Assembly: GCF_005233515.1 (NCBI RefSeq)
Contig: NZ_QFZZ01000009.1
Coordinates: forward strand, 186,001-250,000
Reading direction: 5' to 3'
DNA length: 64,000 nucleotides
From: Pseudomonas sp. CFBP13508
Lineage (GTDB): Bacteria > Pseudomonadota > Gammaproteobacteria > Pseudomonadales > Pseudomonadaceae
Every line of letters starts with the position of its first letter. Position 1 is the first letter of the stretch. Positions 46,120 to 54,549 of this stretch are shown piece by piece. A program made the position numbers and the translations under genes. The notes under the pieces are model-generated. The model saw only the letters and a program-made list of their open reading frames with translations, was not told the origin of the DNA and did not search any database.

Positions 46120-47790
46120 ATGGCGCTGCAACTGAGCTTCGCCGAAGCCAGTGCCACCGGCCCGCGCGTGGAGAATCAGGACGCCCTGCGTTCGGTGACA
46201 CCGGCGCCGGCACTGGCGCTGAGCAAGGGCTTTCTATTCGCCATCGCCGACGGCGTCAGCCAGTGCGCCGATGGCGGCCTCGCCGCGCGTTCGACCTTGC
46301 AGGCGCTGGCGCTGGACTACTACGCGACGCCGGAAACCTGGAGCGTGGCCCAGGCGCTGGATCGCCTGCTGCTCGCGCAAAATCGCTGGCTGCAGGCCAA
46401 CGGCGGTGGGCAACCGCTGCTGACCACGGTCAGCGCGCTGGTGATGCGCGGTCGACGCTTCACCCTCGCCCACGTCGGCGATTGCCGGGTCTATCGCTGG
46501 CACGCCGAGCGCTTGCAGCGCATCAGCGAGGATCACGTCTGGGAACAACCGGGCATGCAGCATGTGCTCAAGCGTGCGCTCGGGCTCGATCAACATCTGG
46601 TGCTGGATTTCCTCGACGGCGAACTGCGTGAGGGCGAAAGCTTCGTTCTGCTCAGCGACGGCGTCTGGTCGACCCTGGGCGATACCGCGATCGCCGCGAT
46701 TCTGCGTGATCAAGCGGATCTGCCCAGCGCGGCGCAAACCTTGGTCAACGCCGCGCATCTGGCCGGCAGTCAGGACAACGCCAGTGCCCTGCTGGTGCGC
46801 GTCGATGCGCTGGGCGAAGCGAGCATTGGCGATGCGCTGGTGCAATTGCAGCAATGGCCACTGCCGCCAACGCTGAAACCCGGGCAAGCGTTTGAAGGCT
46901 GGCAGGTGCAAGGCATCATCGGCCAGAGCCAGCAATCATTGCTGTATCGCGTGCTCGATAGTCAGGGCCAGCCTTGGCTGTTGAAGACCTTGCCGACGCG
47001 CCTGGCCGACGATCCGCAAGCCGGGCAGGCGCTGCTGTCGGAAGAATGGTTCCTCAAGCGCGTGGCCGGCCGGCATTTTCCGCAAATCCATGCCTGCACT
47101 CAGCGTCAACATTTGTATTACGTCATGCGCGAATACGCCGGGACGACGCTGGCCGACGTGTTTCAACACAGCGGCCCGTTGCCTTTGGCGCAGTGGCAGG
47201 ACATCGCCGAGCGCCTGTTGCGCGCGGTCGGGTTGCTGCATCGACGGCAAATTCTGCATCGCGACATCAAGCCGCAAAACCTGTTGCTGGGGGATGACGG
47301 CGAGCTGCGCCTGCTGGATTTCGGCTTGGCTTATTGCCCGGGACTGTCGGAGGACGCGCCGTCGACCCTGCCGGGAACGCCTAGTTTCATCGCCCCGGAA
47401 GCGTTTCGCGGCGAACCACCGAGTGCACAGCAGGATTTGTATTCTGTCGGTGTCACTCTCTATTACCTGCTCACCGGGCATTTTCCCTACGGCGAAATCG
47501 AAGCATTCCAGCGGCCCCGATTTGGCGTACCGGTGAATGCCAGTCGCTATCGCCCGGACCTGCCGGAATGGCTGGCGCAAAGTCTGGAACGCGGCGTCGC
47601 CGCCGATCCGCAGCAACGCTTTGAAACCGCTGAAGAGTGGCTGCTGGTGCTGGAACAGGGTGAGCGGCAAAGTTTGAGTGTGCGGCCCCGGCCTTTACTC
47701 GAGCGGGAGCCGTTGAAGGTCTGGCGGACCATGGCGTTGGTGGCGTTGCTGGGGAATGTGGTGCTGCTGGTTTTGTTGTTTCACAGTTAA
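46120..47790 (+). CDS. Bifunctional PP2C phosphatase/Ser-Thr protein kinase, membrane-anchored
   Basis: 556 aa. Residues about 1-235 form a PP2C phosphatase with FAIADGVSQ, AHVGDCRVYRW, LLSDGVWS and SQDNASALLV motifs, so the metal-binding Asp residues are kept. Residues about 255-525 form a protein kinase with the HRDIKPQNLLL loop, LLDFGLAY and GTPSFIAPEAF; the glycine-rich loop is degenerate (GIIGQSQQS). A membrane helix ends the protein (MALVALLGNVVLLVLLFHS). It starts where nasA ends. Its place in nitrate assimilation clusters is conserved in Pseudomonas, but its target is not known. Confidence 0.93.
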   Translation: MALQLSFAEASATGPRVENQDALRSVTPAPALALSKGFLFAIADGVSQCADGGLAARSTLQALALDYYATPETWSVAQALDRLLLAQNRWLQANGGGQPLLTTVSALVMRGRRFTLAHVGDCRVYRWHAERLQRISEDHVWEQPGMQHVLKRALGLDQHLVLDFLDGELREGESFVLLSDGVWSTLGDTAIAAILRDQADLPSAAQTLVNAAHLAGSQDNASALLVRVDALGEASIGDALVQLQQWPLPPTLKPGQAFEGWQVQGIIGQSQQSLLYRVLDSQGQPWLLKTLPTRLADDPQAGQALLSEEWFLKRVAGRHFPQIHACTQRQHLYYVMREYAGTTLADVFQHSGPLPLAQWQDIAERLLRAVGLLHRRQILHRDIKPQNLLLGDDGELRLLDFGLAYCPGLSEDAPSTLPGTPSFIAPEAFRGEPPSAQQDLYSVGVTLYYLLTGHFPYGEIEAFQRPRFGVPVNASRYRPDLPEWLAQSLERGVAADPQQRFETAEEWLLVLEQGERQSLSVRPRPLLEREPLKVWRTMALVALLGNVVLLVLLFHS

Positions 47791-47804
47791 ACCGCGCCGC
47801 GCCA

Positions 47805-47879
47805 TTCGCGAGCAGGCTCGCTCCCACAGGGAATTTGTGTCGTTCGCAGACACCTTGTGGAAGCGAGCCTGCTCGCGAA
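47805..47879. repeat. REPIN (GTGGGAGCGAGCC family), copy 8
   Basis: Inverted arms with a spacer of about 28 bases; the right arm has one changed base (GTGGAAGCGAGCC). It lies just behind the kinase gene and in front of the nirB leader, where a terminator would be expected. Confidence 0.9.
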
Positions 47880-48006
47880 GGCATTCGGCGTCACACTGCA
47901 TAACCCCAAGAATTAACGCGCCACGAACGAGCAACACGCCTCGATTCGGTGCAAAAAAACCTCCTGTCACAACCCCAATCCCCAATAAATCCGCGTCCAC
48001 CCAAGT

Positions 48007-48022
48007 TGGCACAACCACTGCA
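48007..48022 (+). promoter_or_regulatory. Sigma-54 promoter of nirB operon
   Basis: TGGCAC-N5-CTGCA matches the -24 block fully and the -12 block closely. The predicted start is near 48033, 19 bases before the first leader hairpin. Confidence 0.82.
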
Positions 48023-48051
48023 TTACCCTTTTCACCATACATAAAGCCCAA

Positions 48052-48108
48052 CCTTCAACGACGAAGGCTGCGCTTCCCGAGAGAACGGGACAAGGACAAA
48101 GGCGTCCT
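48052..48108 (+). promoter_or_regulatory. ANTAR-type leader of nirB operon (three A1/G4 hexaloop hairpins)
   Basis: Hairpin 1 is CCTTC, loop AACGAC, GAAGG (48052-48067). A middle hairpin is TCCCG, loop AGAGAA, CGGGA (48075-48090). The last is AGGAC, loop AAAGGC, GTCCT (48093-48108) and overlaps the terminator's 5' strand. First and last match the pair in front of nasA (AACGGC, AAAGAC) closely; the middle one is extra. Confidence 0.85.
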
Positions 48109-48138
48109 CGCTAGGCAACTAGCGGGACGCCTTTTTTT
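48098..48138 (+). terminator. Leader terminator in front of nirB
   Basis: AAAGGCGTCC pairs with GGACGCCTTT, and inside it GCTAG pairs with CTAGC around GCAA; seven T follow. It lies 70 bp before the nirB ATG. Confidence 0.92.
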
Positions 48139-48208
48139 GTTTGCGCAAAATTTGTCGAGCAAGGCCCGACGGCCCACCAGAGGCCAGCCGCAGCTCCCGG
48201 AGAACCTG

Positions 48209-50662
48209 ATGAAAAAACTCAAACTGGTGATGATCGGCAATGGCATGGCCGGGGTGCGTACCCTGGAAGAACTGCTCAAGCTGAGCGACGAGCTCTACGA
48301 CATCACCGTCTTCGGCGCCGAACCGCACACCAACTACAACCGCATCCTGCTGTCGCCGGTGCTGGCCGGCGAGCAGACTTTCGAAGAGATCGTGCTCAAC
48401 GACCTCGACTGGTATCTGCAAAACAACATCAAGTTGCTGCTCAACCGCAAAGTGGTGGAGATCGACCGGGTCAAACGCCGAGTGATTGCCGAGGACGGCA
48501 CCGAAGCCGAGTACGATCGCCTGCTGATCGCCACCGGCTCGACCCCGTTCATCCTGCCAATCCCCGGCAACACCTTGCAGGGTGTGATCGGTTATCGCGA
48601 CATCGCCGACACCCAGGCCATGATCGACACCGCCAGGACCCACAGGCACGCCGTGGTCATCGGCGGCGGCCTGCTCGGCCTCGAAGCCGCCAATGGCCTG
48701 ATGCTGCGAGGCATGCACGTGACCGTGGTGCACCTCGGCGAATGGCTGCTGGAGCGGCAACTGGACAAGACCAGCGGCCAGTTGCTGCAATCGGCGCTGG
48801 AATCCCGTGGCCTGCATTTCCGCCTGTGCGAACAGACCCAAGCCCTGCACGACGCCGGCAATGGCCGGGTCGGCTCGGTGCAGTTCAAGAACGGCGATAT
48901 CATCCCTGCCGACCTGGTGGTGATGGCCGCCGGCATCCGCCCCAACACCGAACTGGCAGAAAAGGCCGGCATCCCGTGCAATCGCGGGATTCTGGTCAAC
49001 GACACCCTGCAAACCTACGACCCGCGCATCTACGCGATCGGCGAATGCGCCAGCCATCGCGGCATCGCCTACGGTCTGGTTGCGCCGCTGTTCGAACAGG
49101 CCAAGGTCTGCGCCAACCACCTCGCGCAACTGGGTTTCGCTCGCTATCAGGGCTCGGTGACTTCGACCAAATTGAAAGTCACCGGCATCGACCTGTTCTC
49201 CGCCGGCGATTTCATGGGCGGCGAAGGCACCGAGACCATCACCCTCTCCGACCCGATCGGCGGCGTGTACAAAAAACTGGTGATCAAGGATGACGTGCTG
49301 GTCGGCGCGTGTCTGTACGGCGATACAGCAGATGGCGGTTGGTATTTCCGGCAGATTCGTGAGAATCACGCCATTGGTGAGATCCGCGATCACCTCATGT
49401 TCGGCGAAAACGCTCTGGGCGACGTAGGACATCAGGGCCAGGACAAAGCCATGGTCATGGCCGACAGCGCCGAAGTGTGTGGCTGCAACGGTGTGTGCAA
49501 GGGCACCATCGTCAAGGCGATTCAGGAACACGGCCTGTTCAGCGTCGATGAAGTCAAGAAACACACCAAGGCTGCCAGCTCCTGCGGTTCGTGCGCCGGC
49601 CTTGTTGAACAGATCCTGATCAATACGGTGGGTGGCGCGGCCGACGTCAAACCGAAAAGCGAAAAAGCCATCTGCGGTTGCAGCGACCTCAACCACGGGC
49701 AGATTCGTCAGGCGATCCGCCAGGAACACCTGCTGACCATCGCCGAGACCATGAGTTACCTGAACTGGCGCACGCCCAATGGCTGCGCGACCTGTCGCCC
49801 GGCGCTCAACTACTACCTGATTTCCACCTGGCCGGGCGAGGCCAAGGACGACCCGCAATCGCGTCTGATCAACGAACGCGCCCACGCCAACATCCAGAAG
49901 GACGGCACCTATTCGGTGGTGCCGCGCATGTGGGGCGGCGTGACCAACCCATCGGAACTGCGGCGGATCGCCGATGTGGCCGACAAGTACAACGTGCCGA
50001 TGGTCAAGGTCACCGGCGGTCAGCGCATCGACTTGCTGGGGATCAAGAAGCAGGATCTGCCCGGTGTCTGGAAAGACCTCGACATGCCGTCCGGCCACGC
50101 CTACGGCAAATCCATCCGCACCGTGAAAACCTGCGTTGGCAGCGAGTTCTGCCGCTTCGGCACGCAGAACTCGACGCAACTGGGCATCGAACTCGAGCAC
50201 GACCTGTTCAACATGTGGTCGCCGCACAAGGTGAAGCTGGCGGTGTCCGGTTGCCCACGCAACTGCTCGGAAGCGGGCATCAAGGACGTAGGAATTATCG
50301 GCGTCGACTCCGGCTGGGAGATGTACATCGGTGGCAACGGCGGGATCAAGACCGAAGTCGCCGAGTTCTTCGTCAAGCTCAAGACTGCCGAAGAAGTCCG
50401 TGAATATAACGGCGCGTTTCTGCAGCTCTACCGCGAAGAAGCCTTCTACCTCGAGCGCACCGTGCACTACCTGCAACGGGTCGGCATGGAGCACATCAAG
50501 AAGAACGTGCTCGAAGAAGCCGAGCGGCGCAAGGCCCTGAATGAGCGCCTGCAATTCTCCCTGTCGTTCGAACAGGACCCATGGAAAGAGCGCCTGGCGC
50601 AGCCGCAACTGAAGAAAGAATTCGACGTTATCCCCGTGAAAAACCTGGAGGTGCCGGCATGA
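48209..50662 (+). CDS. nirB: Assimilatory nitrite reductase large subunit NirB
   Basis: 817 aa from MKKLKLVMIGNG with GGAG upstream. It reduces nitrite to ammonium using NAD(P)H. An N-terminal FAD/NAD oxidoreductase part (VMIGNGMAGVRTLEE and a second GGGLLGLEAA), a BFD-like 2Fe-2S domain (CGCNGVCKG...CGSCAG, about residues 425-475), and a siroheme-4Fe4S domain with CVGSEFCRFG and GCPRNCSEAG (about 640-685) are in order. It overlaps nirD by 4 bases. Confidence 0.98.
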   Translation: MKKLKLVMIGNGMAGVRTLEELLKLSDELYDITVFGAEPHTNYNRILLSPVLAGEQTFEEIVLNDLDWYLQNNIKLLLNRKVVEIDRVKRRVIAEDGTEAEYDRLLIATGSTPFILPIPGNTLQGVIGYRDIADTQAMIDTARTHRHAVVIGGGLLGLEAANGLMLRGMHVTVVHLGEWLLERQLDKTSGQLLQSALESRGLHFRLCEQTQALHDAGNGRVGSVQFKNGDIIPADLVVMAAGIRPNTELAEKAGIPCNRGILVNDTLQTYDPRIYAIGECASHRGIAYGLVAPLFEQAKVCANHLAQLGFARYQGSVTSTKLKVTGIDLFSAGDFMGGEGTETITLSDPIGGVYKKLVIKDDVLVGACLYGDTADGGWYFRQIRENHAIGEIRDHLMFGENALGDVGHQGQDKAMVMADSAEVCGCNGVCKGTIVKAIQEHGLFSVDEVKKHTKAASSCGSCAGLVEQILINTVGGAADVKPKSEKAICGCSDLNHGQIRQAIRQEHLLTIAETMSYLNWRTPNGCATCRPALNYYLISTWPGEAKDDPQSRLINERAHANIQKDGTYSVVPRMWGGVTNPSELRRIADVADKYNVPMVKVTGGQRIDLLGIKKQDLPGVWKDLDMPSGHAYGKSIRTVKTCVGSEFCRFGTQNSTQLGIELEHDLFNMWSPHKVKLAVSGCPRNCSEAGIKDVGIIGVDSGWEMYIGGNGGIKTEVAEFFVKLKTAEEVREYNGAFLQLYREEAFYLERTVHYLQRVGMEHIKKNVLEEAERRKALNERLQFSLSFEQDPWKERLAQPQLKKEFDVIPVKNLEVPA

Positions 50663-50976
50663 ACTGGCTCGATATCTGTGCGCTGGAAGAGATCAACGCC
50701 CTCGGTTCGCGGATCATTGCCGGGCCGAAAGGTGACATCGCGATTTTTCGTACAAGCGACGACGAGGTTTTCGCCCTCGATGACCGCTGCCCGCACAAGG
50801 GCGGCCCGCTGTCGCAGGGCCTGATCTATGGCAAGCGCGTGGCCTGCCCGCTGCACAACTGGCAGATCGACCTCGAAACCGGCGAAGCCCAGGCGCCGGA
50901 CATCGGCTGTGCGCACCATCATCCGGCGCGGGTCGAGAATGGCCGGGTGCAACTGGCCCTGCGGGACGCCATCTGA
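50659..50976 (+). CDS. nirD: Nitrite reductase small subunit NirD (Rieske type)
   Basis: 105 aa. A Rieske-fold partner of NirB. Unlike the enterobacterial NirD, it keeps the full cluster ligands: CPH (CPHKGGPLSQG, near residues 43-45) and CPLH (near 62-65), so it can bind a 2Fe-2S centre. The ATG overlaps the nirB stop (ATGA) and its own stop overlaps the nasC ATG, which suggests translational coupling. Confidence 0.96.
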   Translation: MNWLDICALEEINALGSRIIAGPKGDIAIFRTSDDEVFALDDRCPHKGGPLSQGLIYGKRVACPLHNWQIDLETGEAQAPDIGCAHHHPARVENGRVQLALRDAI

Positions 50977-53687
50977 TGAACCGCCAGACGACCGCCTCGA
51001 CCTGCTGCTACTGCGGGGTCGGCTGCGGCGTACTGATCGAGCATGACGGCGAGCGCATCCTCGGCGTCAGCGGCGATCCGGCGCACCCGGCCAACTTCGG
51101 CAAACTGTGCAGCAAAGGCTCGACGCTGCACCTGACCGGCGACGTCGCCGCCCGCGCCTTGTACCCGGAACTGCGCCTGGGCAAAGGCCTGGCGCGCAGC
51201 CGTACTGACTGGGATACCGCCCTCGACCACGCGACCAACGTGTTCGCCGAAACCATCGCCGAACACGGCCCGGACAGCGTGGCGTTCTACATCTCCGGGC
51301 AGTTGCTCACCGAGGACTACTACGCCTTCAACAAGCTGGCGCGGGCGCTGGTCGGCACCAACAACATCGACAGCAATTCGCGGCTGTGCATGTCCTCGGC
51401 GGTGGTCGGCTACAAACGCAGCCTCGGCGCCGATGCCCCGCCGTGCAGTTATGAGGATCTGGAGCTGAGCGACTGCGTGATGATCGTCGGCAGTAACATG
51501 GCCTACGCTCATCCGGTACTTTTCCGTCGACTTGAAGAAGCCAAATCCCGTCGCCCGCAGATGAAAGTCATCGTGATCGACCCACGTCGCACCGACACCT
51601 GCGATTTGGCTGACCTGCATCTGGCGATTCTTCCGGGCACCGATGTCGCGTTGTTCCATGGGATTTTGCATCTGCTGCTGTGGGAAGACTGGATCGATCG
51701 CGATTTCATCAAGGCGCACACCGACGGCCTCGCCGAGCTTAAAACGCTGGTACGCGATTACACCCCGCAGATGGTTTCGCAGCTGTGCGGCATCAGCATC
51801 GAACAACTGCAGCAATGCGCAGAATGGGTTGGCACTGCGCCGAGCTTCCTGTCGCTGTGGTGCATGGGCCTGAATCAGTCCAGCGCCGGCAGCGCAAAAA
51901 ACAGCGCGCTGATCAATCTGCACCTGGCCACCGGGCAAATTGGCCGTCCCGGTGCAGGACCTTTCTCCCTGACCGGTCAGCCAAACGCCATGGGCGGGCG
52001 GGAAACCGGCAGTCTGTCGAATCTGCTGCCCGGTCACCGCGATGCCGCCAACCCCGAGCATCGCGCCGAGGTGGCGGCGTATTGGGGCGTGGAGAGCTTG
52101 CCCGAGGCGCCGGGCCTGAGCGCCATCGAGCTGTTCAAAAGCGTGAGAAGCGGCAAGATCAAGGCTTTGTGGATTGCCTGTACCAATCCGGCGCAATCGA
52201 TGCCAGACCAGAGCGCAGTCCGCGCAGCGCTTGAGGCCTGCCCTTTTGTGGTGTTGCAGGAAGCCTTTCGCACCACCGAAACCGCAGCGTTTGCCGACCT
52301 GCTGTTGCCTGCCGCCAGTTGGGGCGAGAAGGAAGGTTCGGTGACCAACTCCGAGCGGCGCATTTCCCACGTGCGCAAAGCGGTTGTCGCACCGGGCGAA
52401 GCGCGGCCGGACTGGGCAATCACGGTGGATTTCGCACAGCGTCTGGAGAAACGTCTGCGCCCCAAGCAGCCAAGCCTGTTCGCTTTCGATCAACCTTCGC
52501 AGTTGTTTGATGAATTCAAAGCGCTGACCCGTGGGCGAGACCTGGATCTGTCCGGGATCAGTCATGCCTTGATCGACGAGCTCGGCCCGCAGCAATGGCC
52601 CTTCCCTGCCGGCGCCCGCCAAGGCACGCCACGCTTGTACGTCGACGGCATTTTTCCTACGGCCAATGGCCGCGCGCAGTTCATTGCCGATCCGTATCGC
52701 GCCGCCAAGGAACAACGCGACGCGCGCTTCCCGCTGACTTTGATCACCGGTCGCCTGCGTGACCAGTGGCACGGCATGAGCCGCACCGGCACCGCCGCGC
52801 AATTGTTCGGTCACGTCAGCGAAGCCGTGCTGAGCCTGCACCCGGACGAAATGCGCCGGCACCGCTTGCAGCCCGGCGATCTGGTCAATCTGAAAAGCCG
52901 CCGTGGCGCGGTGATTGTTGCGGTCGGCAGCGACGACAGCGTGCGTCCGGGCCAGGCGTTCCTGCCGATGCACTGGGGCGATCGCTATCTCAAGGGCGGC
53001 GTCAACACGCTGACCTTGCCGGCGTTTGATCCACTGTCCAAACAACCGGAGCTCAAGCACAGCGGCGTGCGTCTGGAGGCAGTCAACCTGCCGTGGCAGC
53101 TGTTCGCCTTGATCGAGGGTGATGTTCAACGGCATTTCGAGACGCTACGACCGCTGTGCGAGGCGTTTTCCTACGTCAGCCTCAGCCTTGTCGGTCGTGA
53201 GCGGCCAGCGCTGCTGATACGCGCTGCACACGGCCAGGCGCCGGATCCACAGCTGCTGGGCGAGATCGACCAATGCCTGTCACTGCTGGATGGCCCAGTT
53301 CTGGCCTATGACGATCCGCGTCGCGCTATCGGCAAGCGGGTGCGCATCGAAAACGGCCGTATCACTGCGATTCGCCTGGCCGGCGAAACCCTCGCGCAAC
53401 ATTGGTTGCAGAGCCTGTGGCTGGAGGGCCGCGCCGACCAACAACTGCGGCGCTGGCTGCTCGCGCCGATGAGCACGCCGCCGGGCGCTGTCGGCGCCAT
53501 TGCGAGCGACAAGACCTTGTGCAATTGCGAAAACGTCAGCCTCAACGCAGTCTGCGCCGGCATTCGCCAGGGCCTGGATCTGCAGGGCCTGAAAAACAAT
53601 CTCCGATGCGGTACGCAATGCGGTTCCTGCGTGCCGGAAATCAAGCGTCTGCTGGTTGCCGAAGCGCGGCCGGTCGCGGTCATTTAA
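50976..53687 (+). CDS. nasC: Assimilatory nitrate reductase catalytic subunit
   Basis: 903 aa. A molybdopterin (bis-MGD) nitrate reductase of the cytoplasm. The N-terminal 4Fe-4S ligands are CCYCGVGC and a later Cys (residues about 10-50); the Mo ligand is probably the Cys in SRLCMSSAVVG (near 137); the C-terminal molydopterin-binding domain contains GRLRDQWHGMSRTG. The last 70 residues form an added BFD-like 2Fe-2S domain (CNCENVS...CGTQCGSC), which may accept electrons directly. It overlaps nirD by one base and precedes cobA by 13 bp. Confidence 0.97.
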   Translation: MNRQTTASTCCYCGVGCGVLIEHDGERILGVSGDPAHPANFGKLCSKGSTLHLTGDVAARALYPELRLGKGLARSRTDWDTALDHATNVFAETIAEHGPDSVAFYISGQLLTEDYYAFNKLARALVGTNNIDSNSRLCMSSAVVGYKRSLGADAPPCSYEDLELSDCVMIVGSNMAYAHPVLFRRLEEAKSRRPQMKVIVIDPRRTDTCDLADLHLAILPGTDVALFHGILHLLLWEDWIDRDFIKAHTDGLAELKTLVRDYTPQMVSQLCGISIEQLQQCAEWVGTAPSFLSLWCMGLNQSSAGSAKNSALINLHLATGQIGRPGAGPFSLTGQPNAMGGRETGSLSNLLPGHRDAANPEHRAEVAAYWGVESLPEAPGLSAIELFKSVRSGKIKALWIACTNPAQSMPDQSAVRAALEACPFVVLQEAFRTTETAAFADLLLPAASWGEKEGSVTNSERRISHVRKAVVAPGEARPDWAITVDFAQRLEKRLRPKQPSLFAFDQPSQLFDEFKALTRGRDLDLSGISHALIDELGPQQWPFPAGARQGTPRLYVDGIFPTANGRAQFIADPYRAAKEQRDARFPLTLITGRLRDQWHGMSRTGTAAQLFGHVSEAVLSLHPDEMRRHRLQPGDLVNLKSRRGAVIVAVGSDDSVRPGQAFLPMHWGDRYLKGGVNTLTLPAFDPLSKQPELKHSGVRLEAVNLPWQLFALIEGDVQRHFETLRPLCEAFSYVSLSLVGRERPALLIRAAHGQAPDPQLLGEIDQCLSLLDGPVLAYDDPRRAIGKRVRIENGRITAIRLAGETLAQHWLQSLWLEGRADQQLRRWLLAPMSTPPGAVGAIASDKTLCNCENVSLNAVCAGIRQGLDLQGLKNNLRCGTQCGSCVPEIKRLLVAEARPVAVI

Positions 53688-53700
53688 CGAGGACAACACC

Positions 53701-54480
53701 ATGAATGCGAAAGTCTGGCTGGTGGGCGCAGGCCCTGGCGATCCGGAGTTGCTGACGCTCAAAGCGGTGCGCGCATTGCGCGAGGCCGATGTGGTGATGA
53801 TCGATGATCTGGTCAACGACGCGGTGCTGGAGCACTGCCCGGCTGCGCGGGTTATCCCGGTGGGCAAACGCGGCGGCTGCCGTTCGACGCCGCAGGCATT
53901 CATTCATCGCCTGATGCTGCGTTACGCACGCCAGGGCAAATGCGTGGTGCGGCTCAAGGGCGGCGATCCGTGCATTTTCGGCCGCGGTGGCGAAGAAGCG
54001 CAGTGGTTGCGCGAGCGCGGGGTTGAAGTGGAATTGGTCAATGGCATCACCGCCGGTCTGGCCGGGGCGACCCAGTGCGATATTCCGCTGACGTTGCGGG
54101 GCGTGGCGCGCGGAGTAACGTTGGTGACTGCGCACACCCAGGATGACAGCCAGTTGAACTGGCAGGCGCTGGCGCAAGGCGGGACGACGCTGGTGATCTA
54201 TATGGGGGTGGCCAAGCTGGGCGAGATTCGTGATCAGCTGCTGGCCGGAGGGATGGCGGCGGATACGCCGGTGGCGATGATCGAAAACGCCTCTTTGGCG
54301 CATCAGCGTGAGTGTCGCAGTGATTTGACTGCGATGGCTGAGGATGCCTCGGCGTTTGAATTGAAGAGCCCGGCGATTCTGGTGATTGGCGCGGTGGCGG
54401 CTGTTGCCGCAGTTGTTGAAGAGCAAAAGATCGCAGCCTGCGGCAGCTCCTACACGGCGTACGGCGTGCCAGCGCTTTAA
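53701..54480 (+). CDS. cobA: Uroporphyrinogen-III C-methyltransferase
   Basis: 259 aa. It methylates uroporphyrinogen III twice to precorrin-2, the step leading to siroheme for NirB (and to cobalamin). SAM-binding motifs VGAGPGDPELLTLKA (residues 7-21) and GGDPCIFGRGGEEA (about 88-101) are intact. The last ~19 residues after position 240 (EEQKIAACGSSYTAYGVPAL) are encoded by a copy of an intergenic repeat, so the C-terminus is not conserved in origin. It is the last gene of the nirB unit. Confidence 0.96.
   Translation: MNAKVWLVGAGPGDPELLTLKAVRALREADVVMIDDLVNDAVLEHCPAARVIPVGKRGGCRSTPQAFIHRLMLRYARQGKCVVRLKGGDPCIFGRGGEEAQWLRERGVEVELVNGITAGLAGATQCDIPLTLRGVARGVTLVTAHTQDDSQLNWQALAQGGTTLVIYMGVAKLGEIRDQLLAGGMAADTPVAMIENASLAHQRECRSDLTAMAEDASAFELKSPAILVIGAVAAVAAVVEEQKIAACGSSYTAYGVPAL
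54424..54460 (+). repeat. Intergenic-type repeat arm within the cobA 3' end
   Basis: AAAAGATCGCAGCC followed by AGCTCCTACA matches parts of the element at 18943-19015. Here it is translated in frame at the end of cobA. Confidence 0.75.
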
Positions 54481-54506
54481 GCTCCGTAGCCAAATCGCAG
54501 ACAAAG

Positions 54507-54532
54507 AAAAGCCCGGCCTGAGCCGGGCTTTT
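54507..54532. terminator. Bidirectional terminator between cobA and oprF
   Basis: AAAAGCCCGGC, loop CTGA, GCCGGGCTTTT: perfect stem with A and T tracts, serving both convergent operons. Confidence 0.93.
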
Positions 54533-54549
54533 CCATCAGCGGCAGCTAA

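Noticed and set aside
47940..47960. Possible NtrC half-site (GGTGCA) upstream of the nirB promoter
   Set aside because: Only one half matches; the other half shares three of six bases, too weak to list as a feature.
48119..53135. Long minus-strand frames opposite nirB and nasC
   Set aside because: Both are shadows of well-recognised genes and lack a ribosome binding site or domain.
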